Shown one piece after another: positions 1 to 5,051 of a DNA stretch of 5,077 nt; within the stretch, counting starts at the first letter, position 1; each line of letters opens with the position of its first letter. This DNA comes from an uncultured Selenomonadales bacterium. GTDB lineage: Bacteria > Bacillota > Negativicutes > Selenomonadales > Selenomonadaceae. Location: assembly GCA_946547205.1 (NCBI GenBank), contig CAMNPA010000122.1:1-5077 (forward strand). Reading direction: 5' to 3'. The notes below the pieces were generated by a model, which made no database searches, was not told the DNA's origin, and saw only the letters and a program-made list of their open reading frames with translations. The position numbers and the translations under genes were made by a program.

Positions 1-14
1 TCAGTGGTGCCGGC

Positions 15-46
15 GAGCCCGTCATCCGTGACGGGCTCTTTTGTTT
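15..46 (+). terminator. Intrinsic (rho-independent) terminator of an off-window gene
   Basis: A perfect 10-bp stem (GAGCCCGTCA at 15-24 pairing with TGACGGGCTC at 29-38) closes a TCCG tetraloop and is followed directly by TTTTGTTT. The T-tract lies on the right side only, so it works for rightward transcription and must end a gene located left of the window. Its end is only about 12 bases from the stop codon of the leftward amidase gene, so the two transcription units converge. On the other strand the hairpin has no T-tract, so it is not an obvious terminator for the amidase operon. Confidence 0.9.
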
Positions 47-58
47 GCTGTCAAATGT

Positions 59-802
59 TCAGTCGACGTGAAAATTTCTGTCGGCTAAAAGATTCATCGC
101 GCCGATAACTTCCGCGCGTTCGTGCAAATCAATTTCAGCCGTCAAAATTTCTTCGCCGCGACCGCTCTCAACGACGACTTCACCGCGAGGATTGACGACC
201 TCGGAAATGCCGGAGCTGTTGGCGAAGACGACGAAAATTTGATTTTCAATCGCGCGAGCCTTCGTCAAAATTTGTCGCGGCATCAAACGTTTCAAGCTCC
301 ATGCGGCGGGAATGAAAATAATTTCCGCGCCCGTCAACGCAATTTTTCTGATGAATTCGGGAAAACGCAAGTCGTAACAAATCGCAAGTCCGCACTTCAC
401 GCCGTCAAGCTCCACGACGGAAATTTTATCGCCTGCCGTGAAAACGTCGTCTTCGTGCGCGAAACTGAACAGATGAGTTTTGTCGTAAGCCGCGACGAGT
501 TCACCGCGACGATTGACGACGTGACAGCGATTGAAAATTTTTCCGTTGCTTTCGACAATGACCGAGCCGCCGATTATGTTCACGGAAAATTTTTTTGCCG
601 CCGCGCAGAGAAAATCAATCGTGCGTTTGCCGTCAATGTCAGCGAAATTTTCAACGGGCGCAGGATAATATCCCGTCGACCACAACTCCGGCAGAATTAT
701 CACGTCGGAGTTTTTTGATGCGTCAATCAAGCGAGCCGCCGCAGAAAAATTTTCATCGAGCGCGCCGAGCCGTGATTTGAATTGAGCGATTGAAATTCTC
801 AT
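59..802 (-). CDS. Carbon-nitrogen hydrolase (nitrilase superfamily), omega-amidase/MtnU-like
   Basis: This is a 247-residue cytoplasmic enzyme of the nitrilase superfamily, which hydrolyses amide or nitrile C-N bonds through a Cys-Glu-Lys centre. All parts are visible: Glu39 in LPELWSTGY, Lys108 in YDKTHLF, Glu117 in FAHEDDVF, and the nucleophile Cys142 in LAICYDLRFPE. Length and order fit a complete single-domain member. The ELW-TTGY-like context and the YDLRFPE motif recall the omega-amidase/YafV/MtnU branch, which deaminates 2-oxoglutaramate, 2-oxosuccinamate or 2-oxo-4-methylthiobutyrate's amide partner; the exact substrate is inference. The ATG at 802 fits the family's N-terminus (MRISIAQF) and has GAGGA about 10 bases upstream, inside a heptamer repeat. 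It lies 32 bp behind the radical SAM gene on the same strand and is probably co-transcribed. No methionine salvage genes are visible to support one substrate. Confidence 0.92.
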   Translation of the reverse strand: MRISIAQFKSRLGALDENFSAAARLIDASKNSDVIILPELWSTGYYPAPVENFADIDGKRTIDFLCAAAKKFSVNIIGGSVIVESNGKIFNRCHVVNRRGELVAAYDKTHLFSFAHEDDVFTAGDKISVVELDGVKCGLAICYDLRFPEFIRKIALTGAEIIFIPAAWSLKRLMPRQILTKARAIENQIFVVFANSSGISEVVNPRGEVVVESGRGEEILTAEIDLHERAEVIGAMNLLADRNFHVD

Positions 803-825
803 GCTTTCAATTCCTCATTCCTCAT
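799..825 (-). other. Possible 8-codon minicistron overlapping the amidase start
   Basis: Inside the heptamer repeat an ATG at 825 opens the reading frame MRNEELKA and ends at a TGA that overlaps the amidase ATG as ATGA (799-802). An AGG lies about 8 bases before it. Such an overlap could couple translation from the upstream gene into the amidase, but the repeat itself generates ATG and GAGG in every unit, so the frame may be accidental. Low confidence. Confidence 0.15.
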
Positions 826-836
826 TCCTCATTCCT
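810..836. repeat. Heptanucleotide tandem repeat ATTCCTC (3.9 units)
   Basis: Three perfect units of ATTCCTC (810-816, 817-823, 824-830) are followed by a partial ATTCCT. On the coding strand of the flanking genes the unit reads AATGAGG. The array starts within the TAG stop codon (837-835) of the radical SAM gene and makes up most of the gap before the amidase gene. Each unit carries a GAGG ribosome-binding core, so the copy nearest the ATG acts as the amidase Shine-Dalgarno site. Unit number could change by replication slippage. Confidence 0.9.
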
Positions 837-1815
837 AATTGAAATTGCACCATGGTTCGCCGCTCATGAAGTCGCCGCCGTTGTAGCAAGCCGCTCTTGC
901 ACGACAGCCGCCGCAACGATTTTTGTAACGACACGCGCCGCAATTTCCGCTGTAGTCGAGAGTTCGCAACGTCCGCAAAATTTTGTTCGACCGCCAAATT
1001 TCGTCGAAAGGAGTTTGTCGCACGTCGCCGAGTTCCATGTTAAGATACGCGCACGGTTGAACTTTGCCGCGCGGGCTGATAATGCAATAACTCAATCCTG
1101 CGAGACATCCGCGCTTGAAACGTAACTTCATGCCGAGTTGGTCTGCGATGCGTAAAAATTGCGGAGCACATGTCGGCTTGAGTTCGATTGAAACTTCCTG
1201 CTGCTTGCGCATGATTCGCGTTAAAACATTTTCGTAACCTTCGGCGCGTAAGGATTCTTCCGCAATAGTCGCGGCTCGTCCCGTCGGCACCAAAAAGAAA
1301 AAGTGATGAGCCTTTGCACCGATTTCAACCGCGAAGTCCGTCAACGCCTCAAGCTCATGCTGATTCCAATCCATAACCGTCGTGTGAATTTGGAATGGCA
1401 AATTTTCCGCGCGACAATTTTTCATGCCGTCAACCGCACCTTGCCACGCGCCTTGGAACGAGCGAAATTTGTCGTGCTTATCGGCGTCGAGCGAGTCGAG
1501 AGAAATTCCCATGCCCTTTGCTCCTGCCAACTTCAAATCGTGAGCCATCTGCCGAGTGATGAGCGTGCCGTTGGTGCCGAAGACTGCGATTAACTTTAAA
1601 CGTGTCGCGTGCTCAACGAGTTCCAAAATATCGGGACGCATCAAAGGTTCGCCGCCGGAAAAAATCATTATCTTGAAACCTGCGCGGGCAATTTGATTGA
1701 GCAGTTCTTTAGCTTCGGCAGTCGAAAGTTCTTCGTCGGCTTTGCAACCGGCGTCGCGATAACAATGAGCACAATACATATTGCAAGCGTTCGTTGTATT
1801 CCATGAGACTATCAA
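835..1815 (-). CDS. nirJ2: Radical SAM/SPASM protein, NirJ2/AhbD-type (heme biosynthesis)
   Basis: With the start chosen here it is a 326-residue cytoplasmic iron-sulfur protein. The radical SAM cluster motif CNMYCAHC gives Cys11, Cys15 and Cys18, and the SAM-binding GGEP lies at 54-57. A SPASM-like C-terminal domain holds many cysteines (about 216, 237, 244, 255, 292, 295, 301, 304, 310, 323), including CGACRYKNRCGGCRARA and a closing EPWC. The opening IVSWNTTNACNMYC, the PTCAPQ segment and the GCLAG segment are what I know from NirJ2/AhbD proteins. AhbD oxidatively decarboxylates two propionates of Fe-coproporphyrin III to give heme in the siroheme-dependent route; family is seen, exact reaction is inferred. 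A longer frame runs up to a TTG at 1926, but TTG 1815 has GGAGGG seven bases upstream and gives the family's usual N-terminus; the longer version would overlap the divergent promoter. No other heme gene is in view. Other SPASM peptide-modifying enzymes are the alternative. Confidence 0.85.
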   Translation of the reverse strand: MIVSWNTTNACNMYCAHCYRDAGCKADEELSTAEAKELLNQIARAGFKIMIFSGGEPLMRPDILELVEHATRLKLIAVFGTNGTLITRQMAHDLKLAGAKGMGISLDSLDADKHDKFRSFQGAWQGAVDGMKNCRAENLPFQIHTTVMDWNQHELEALTDFAVEIGAKAHHFFFLVPTGRAATIAEESLRAEGYENVLTRIMRKQQEVSIELKPTCAPQFLRIADQLGMKLRFKRGCLAGLSYCIISPRGKVQPCAYLNMELGDVRQTPFDEIWRSNKILRTLRTLDYSGNCGACRYKNRCGGCRARAACYNGGDFMSGEPWCNFN

Positions 1816-1822
1816 ATTAAAT

Positions 1823-1828
1823 CCCTCC
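1823..1828 (-). promoter_or_regulatory. Ribosome binding site that fixes the radical SAM start
   Basis: On the minus strand GGAGGG is followed by seven bases (ATTTAAT) and then the TTG at 1815. The upstream alternative start (TTG at 1926) has CCTCC directly before it and no purine-rich site, because it lies across from the ribosome binding site of the divergent gene. This decides the shorter start. Confidence 0.75.
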
Positions 1829-1838
1829 TGCGCGAAAT

Positions 1839-1868
1839 ATTCTGCCGCAAAAATTTTTTTCCTGTCGA
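1839..1868 (-). promoter_or_regulatory. Candidate leftward promoter for the radical SAM-amidase operon
   Basis: On the minus strand TCGACA (1868-1863, five of six matches to TTGACA) is separated by 18 bases, including an A7T5 tract, from CAGAAT (1844-1839, four of six matches to TATAAT). It would give a leader of about 20 bases carrying the GGAGGG site. The match is modest, so this is only the best candidate in the gap. It would lie back to back with the stronger rightward promoter, with 14 bp between the two -35 boxes. Confidence 0.35.
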
Positions 1869-1880
1869 CGTTCAAAATGC

Positions 1881-1911
1881 GCGTGACAATATCGGCGCGA
1901 AAAGTTACAAT
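1881..1911 (+). repeat. Direct repeat, copy 1 (promoter-bearing, pairs with 4102-4132)
   Basis: This 31-bp stretch matches 4102-4132 at 27 of 31 positions with no gap, including the first 14 bases identical. Similarity continues with a 4-base length difference through the AAGGAGGTTTTTT leader to the start codons of the downstream genes. The two copies bracket the glycosyltransferase pair in the same orientation, about 2.2 kb apart. Confidence 0.85.
1883..1911 (+). promoter_or_regulatory. Sigma-A/70-type promoter of the glycosyltransferase pair
   Basis: GTGACA (1883-1888) and TACAAT (1906-1911) are separated by exactly 17 bases, each matching the consensus at five of six positions. The predicted start of transcription is near 1918, giving a leader of about 20 bases with AAGGAGG at 1925-1931, seven bases before the ATG at 1939. 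The same arrangement with the same spacing recurs before livH, which raises confidence in both. Confidence 0.8.
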
Positions 1912-1912
1912 G

Positions 1913-1926
1913 TTGAAAATTTTCAA
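1913..1926. promoter_or_regulatory. 14-bp perfect palindrome across the predicted +1 site, possible operator
   Basis: TTGAAAATTTTCAA is a perfect palindrome with no loop, so it is better read as a DNA-binding site than an RNA hairpin. It begins two bases after the -10 box and touches the ribosome binding site. The livH promoter has TTGAACATTATCAA (4138-4151) at the like position, keeping the TTGA/TCAA arms. Because AAATTT-rich words are common throughout this window, it may also be compositional. Confidence 0.35.
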
Positions 1927-1938
1927 GGAGGTTTTTTA

Positions 1939-3018
1939 ATGAGCGACAAAAAATTTGCCTTCGAGTCTGACAACGTGTCCATCGCTTTTGTATTGAATTA
2001 CGGTTTGGGCGACTGCATTATCGCCAAAAAAGTTTTCGAGGCTTTGATTGAACTCGCGCCTGCTTGTCTCATTGATATTTTCTGCGTCAAAGAACACCAC
2101 AAAGTTTTTGCGAAGGCTTTTTATGGCGGCGAACGTAATTTGAATTTGATAACAGGTCACGGCGAAATTTATAAGCAAGTCGTGAAGAATTACGATTTGG
2201 CGATTCACGTCGGAGCAGCGTTCGCAGTCTTTTTGGAAGCGGTGAACGGTCAAAGACTTCAAACAAAGTCGCCCGAACTTTTGCAAGCTCTGATAAAAAT
2301 CAGCGAGTATAACAAGCGAAATGTTTTCTGCGTCAGTCCGTGGGGCACGGCGTTGGCGACTCGACAGATACTTTTGTCGCGCATCCTTAACAAAACTCGC
2401 TACTGGTTTCTTTCTTGCGGCGGAGCGTTGCCGATTCACGACGACAAGGTAAGAATTCCGCTCGTGCCCGAATACAAAATCAAATTTGACGCGCTCAAGC
2501 TCAACAGGTACATCACGATTTACGCGAACATTGCCGAACGCGAACGCGATAAACCAAAAAATAAAGCGTGGCCATTGCCGTATCTGAACGAGTATGTTGC
2601 GCTGGTGAGAAAAAATTTTCCCAAAATCGCTATCGTTCAAGTCGACGGTGCGGGCAGCGTCAAGATTGAAAGTTGTGACCGCCACTATTTGACCAACGAC
2701 CTTGAGCTTGTCAAATACATTTTGGCGAACAGTCTGTTGCACGTCGGTTGCGAAGGCGGCTTGATTCATTTGGCGACGGCTCTCGGCACAAAATGCGTTG
2801 TTCTCTTTGGAGCGAGCAGTTGTTACAATACCGGTTATGACCGGAATATAAACGTCGTGTCGGAAGTTTGTTCGCCGTGCATGTACATTTTGCCGAATTA
2901 TTCTGTGTGTCTGCGCGGCTTGAAGGAGCCGGTTTGCATGGCGAGCATCACGCCGCAACACGTCTGCGATTTGACGTGCAATTATCTGCGGCAACTCGAT
3001 TTGAAAAATAACGCATGA
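1939..3018 (+). CDS. GT9 (heptosyltransferase-like) glycosyltransferase, first of a tandem pair
   Basis: A 359-residue protein with the layout of glycosyltransferase family 9 (ADP-heptose:LPS heptosyltransferase relatives, GT-B fold). The N-terminal half, which in this family contacts the acceptor, opens with NYGLGDCIIAKKVFEAL (20-36), matching the family's GLGD loop. The C-terminal nucleotide-sugar half has KAWPL (209-213), IVQVDG (232-237) and HVGCEGGLIHLATALGTK (268-285). Where most heptosyltransferases have D-T/S-G, this one has E-G-G (Glu272). Cysteines 311, 314, 324 and 333 form the C-x2-C...C...C pattern often seen at the family's C-terminus. No signal peptide or membrane segment is seen, so it should act at the cytoplasmic face on a lipid-linked or surface glycan. 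Start: ATG with AAGGAGG seven bases upstream and its own promoter. It is followed after 12 bp by a paralogue about 60% identical. Donor sugar and acceptor cannot be told from sequence. Confidence 0.85.
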   Translation: MSDKKFAFESDNVSIAFVLNYGLGDCIIAKKVFEALIELAPACLIDIFCVKEHHKVFAKAFYGGERNLNLITGHGEIYKQVVKNYDLAIHVGAAFAVFLEAVNGQRLQTKSPELLQALIKISEYNKRNVFCVSPWGTALATRQILLSRILNKTRYWFLSCGGALPIHDDKVRIPLVPEYKIKFDALKLNRYITIYANIAERERDKPKNKAWPLPYLNEYVALVRKNFPKIAIVQVDGAGSVKIESCDRHYLTNDLELVKYILANSLLHVGCEGGLIHLATALGTKCVVLFGASSCYNTGYDRNINVVSEVCSPCMYILPNYSVCLRGLKEPVCMASITPQHVCDLTCNYLRQLDLKNNA

Positions 3019-3030
3019 GGAGAATTTTTA

Positions 3031-4107
3031 ATGAGCGACAAAAAATTTGCCTTCGAGTCTGATAACGTGTCCATTGCTTTTTATTCGATAGCCGGTCTGG
3101 GCGATTGTCTCATTGCCCGAAAAGTTTTCGACGCTCTCGTTGAGCTGGAGCCGAATTGCGTTGTGGATTATTGCTGTGTAATTGAATCGCACAGAGAATT
3201 TGTCAAAGCTTTTTACGGCGACAGCAAAAATTTGAATCGCCTGTTGAGTGCGCAAGAATATCGCGACAATCAGCGGAAATACGATTTGGCGTTGTATGTC
3301 GGCGGCTGTCACGCGATTTTTTTTGAATGGGCGAACAACAAACGTTTGCAGGCGATGTCTCCGAAATTTTTGCAGTGCCTGGCTAAAATCGATGACTACA
3401 ACAAAAAATATATTTTGGGCTTGGGGAATTGGAAATTGACGGTTGGACTTCGCAACATGACTTCCGGAAAAATTTTGGGCAAAAATTTTTTTCACTTCCT
3501 CTCTTACGAAGGCGCATTGCCCATTCGCGACAACAAGATAAAAATTCCGTTGCTGCCCGAATACAAAATAAAATTCGACGCGCTCAAGCTCAACAGGTAC
3601 ATCACGATTTACACTGACCTTCCGGAAAAAGAACGCGCTCGCCCGAAAGTCAAGGCTTGGCCTTTGCGATACTTCACGGAATACGTTGCGCGAATGAAGA
3701 AACGTTTTCCTGACGTTGAGATTGTTCAAGTCGGCGGCGGCGATGAAGTCAAAGTCGAAAATGCTGACCGTCATTATCTCGGCGTCGAATTGGAATTGAC
3801 GAAACACATTTTGACGAACAGTCTCCTGCACGTCGGCGGCGAAGGCGGCTTAATTCATTTGGCGACGGCTCTTGAAACGAAATGCCTGGTCATCTTCGGA
3901 CCGAACAGCGCGGAATATTTCGGCTACGCTCAAAATATAAATCTCGTCTCGGAAGTTTGTCATCCTTGCATGTATATCGTTCCCGATTTTCAAGTTTGCA
4001 TGCTCGGCGCGAAGGAGCCGCCTTGCATGTTGAGCATTACGCCGCAACTTGTCTGTGACGTGACGAGCAATTATCTGCGAACATTGGACTTGAAAAATAA
4101 CGCGTGA
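3031..4107 (+). CDS. GT9 (heptosyltransferase-like) glycosyltransferase, second of a tandem pair
   Basis: A 358-residue paralogue of the preceding gene; hand alignment gives about 214 identical positions with a single one-residue gap. The first 17 residues, the stretch PEYKIKFDALKLNRYITIY (176-194) and the last seven residues are identical, whereas roughly 93-157, in the acceptor-side half, is the most divergent. Family features repeat: AGLGDCLIARKVFDAL (21-36), KAWPL (208-212), HVGGEGGLIHLATAL (267-281) with Glu271 in place of the usual Asp, and cysteines 310, 313, 323 and 332. The ATG has AGGAG eight bases upstream; AGGAG begins on the last base of the previous stop codon, so the two genes are almost certainly one transcript. 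The likely meaning is a duplication in which the donor half is kept and the acceptor half has drifted, so the two enzymes may add the same sugar to different acceptors. Its TGA stop overlaps the -35 box of livH. Confidence 0.85.
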   Translation: MSDKKFAFESDNVSIAFYSIAGLGDCLIARKVFDALVELEPNCVVDYCCVIESHREFVKAFYGDSKNLNRLLSAQEYRDNQRKYDLALYVGGCHAIFFEWANNKRLQAMSPKFLQCLAKIDDYNKKYILGLGNWKLTVGLRNMTSGKILGKNFFHFLSYEGALPIRDNKIKIPLLPEYKIKFDALKLNRYITIYTDLPEKERARPKVKAWPLRYFTEYVARMKKRFPDVEIVQVGGGDEVKVENADRHYLGVELELTKHILTNSLLHVGGEGGLIHLATALETKCLVIFGPNSAEYFGYAQNINLVSEVCHPCMYIVPDFQVCMLGAKEPPCMLSITPQLVCDVTSNYLRTLDLKNNA

Positions 4108-4132
4108 CAATATCGCCGTAAAAAGTTAAAAT
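4102..4132 (+). repeat. Direct repeat, copy 2 (promoter-bearing, pairs with 1881-1911)
   Basis: It is the partner of 1881-1911, with 27 of 31 bases identical and no gap. The left edge lies inside the last codons of the second glycosyltransferase, so the repeat includes that gene's TGA. Both copies lead into a near-identical AAGGAGGTTTTTT leader. Confidence 0.85.
4104..4132 (+). promoter_or_regulatory. livH: Sigma-A/70-type promoter of livH
   Basis: GTGACA (4104-4109) and TAAAAT (4127-4132) have a 17-base spacer. The predicted start is near 4139, and AAGGAGG (4150-4156) lies seven bases before the livH ATG at 4164. The -35 box overlaps the TGA (4105-4107) of the second glycosyltransferase gene. 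No terminator lies between the two genes, so livH is probably read both from here and by run-through from the glycosyltransferase promoter. Confidence 0.8.
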
Positions 4133-4163
4133 CCTTCTTGAACATTATCAAGGAGGTTTTTTT

Positions 4164-5051
4164 ATGGACTTTGCGCATCAACTCGTTCAGCAGTTGATAA
4201 ACGGCGTGAGCCTGGGCAGCATCTACGCGCTGATTGCTCTGGGCTACACGATGATTTACGGCATCATAAAGCTCATTAATTTTGCGCACGGCGATGTTTA
4301 CATGGTCGGAGCGTATATCGGATTCGCGGCGGTCACAATCGGCAACCTTCCGATTTTTCCCGCGCTGTTAATTTCAATGGCGTTGACGGCGTGTTTGGGA
4401 ATGTTAATCGAACGAATCGCTTACAAGCCTTTGCGTCACGCACCGCGAATTTCTCTGCTCATCACGGCGATTGGCGTATCATTTTTCCTTGAATATGCGA
4501 GCATGTATTTCGTCACGCCGACGCCGCGAACTTTTCCGGACACGTCACTAAATTTCGCCTTCAGCGTCGCAGGATTCATCGTCAACGGTCAACAGCTTTT
4601 GATTCTCGGCATAACGATAATTTTAATGGCGTTGCTGACTTACATTGTGCAGAAAACGAAACTCGGCAAGGCAATGCGCGCGGCAAGTTTCGACACGGAG
4701 ACGGCTCAACTTATGGGCGTCGACTCTGACAGAATCATTTCAATGACGTTTTGCATCGGCTCGGCACTGGCGGCGGCGGCAGGAGTTCTCGTCGGCATTT
4801 ATTACAACACGATTGATCCGTTGATGGGAATTATGCCCGGCGTCAAAGCGTTCGTTGCGGCAGTTCTCGGCGGCATCGGCATTTTACCGGGCGCAGTCGT
4901 CGGCGGAATTGTTTTGGGCGTCGTCGAGGCATTGGTCGCGGGATTTTTATCGTCGACGTTCAGAGACGCGGCTGCCTTCGCGATTTTGATTTTGGTGCTC
5001 CTGTTCAAGCCGACGGGTCTTTTCGGCAAGAACACGAATGAAAAGGTTTGA
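4164..5051 (+). CDS. livH: Branched-chain amino acid ABC transporter permease, LivH family
   Basis: A 295-residue integral inner-membrane protein, full length for LivH (about 290-308). The opening LVQQLINGVSLGSIYALIAL and GYTMIYGIIKLINFAHGD (27-44) are hallmarks of the family. Hydrophobic segments fall at roughly 10-33, 45-58, 64-85, 95-117, 142-161, 191-214, 228-257 and 267-282, so about eight spans. AFVAAVLGGIGILPGAVVGG (229-248) is the conserved cytoplasmic-loop region that contacts the ATPases. LivH pairs with LivM to form the channel; LivG and LivF supply ATP hydrolysis and LivJ/K the periplasmic binding protein. None of these is inside the window; no binding-protein gene lies upstream, and livM/G/F would be expected to the right, where the gene ends 26 bases from the edge. 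Substrate could also be another amino acid or a related solute (UrtB-type urea permeases are relatives). The ATG is supported by AAGGAGG at seven bases and by the family N-terminus. It has far fewer AAATTT words than its neighbours. Confidence 0.94.
   Translation: MDFAHQLVQQLINGVSLGSIYALIALGYTMIYGIIKLINFAHGDVYMVGAYIGFAAVTIGNLPIFPALLISMALTACLGMLIERIAYKPLRHAPRISLLITAIGVSFFLEYASMYFVTPTPRTFPDTSLNFAFSVAGFIVNGQQLLILGITIILMALLTYIVQKTKLGKAMRAASFDTETAQLMGVDSDRIISMTFCIGSALAAAAGVLVGIYYNTIDPLMGIMPGVKAFVAAVLGGIGILPGAVVGGIVLGVVEALVAGFLSSTFRDAAAFAILILVLLFKPTGLFGKNTNEKV

Noticed and set aside
1..40. Partial coding sequence at the left edge
   Set aside because: The stretch is taken up by a strong intrinsic terminator hairpin, so the rightward gene must have stopped before or at the window edge; no frame can be supported.
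122..718. 198-codon open frame on the plus strand across the amidase gene
   Set aside because: It lies opposite a protein with a complete nitrilase catalytic set, and has no recognisable domain or ribosome binding site.
1936..2994. Long open frame (352 codons) antisense to the first glycosyltransferase, with a shorter matching one at 3028-3831 antisense to the second
   Set aside because: The sense frames show clear GT9 motifs, promoters and ribosome binding sites. The antisense frames resemble each other only because the sense genes are paralogues; they result from few TTA, CTA and TCA triplets in the relevant phase.
4071..4289. 72-codon leftward frame across the start of livH
   Set aside because: It overlaps the second glycosyltransferase end, a promoter and the conserved N-terminus of LivH; no family resemblance.
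1939..5051. Glycosyltransferases and LivH as parts of one new transport-modification system
   Set aside because: livH has its own promoter, is a standard full-length family member, and is expected to continue into livM/G/F; adjacency alone does not support shared function.
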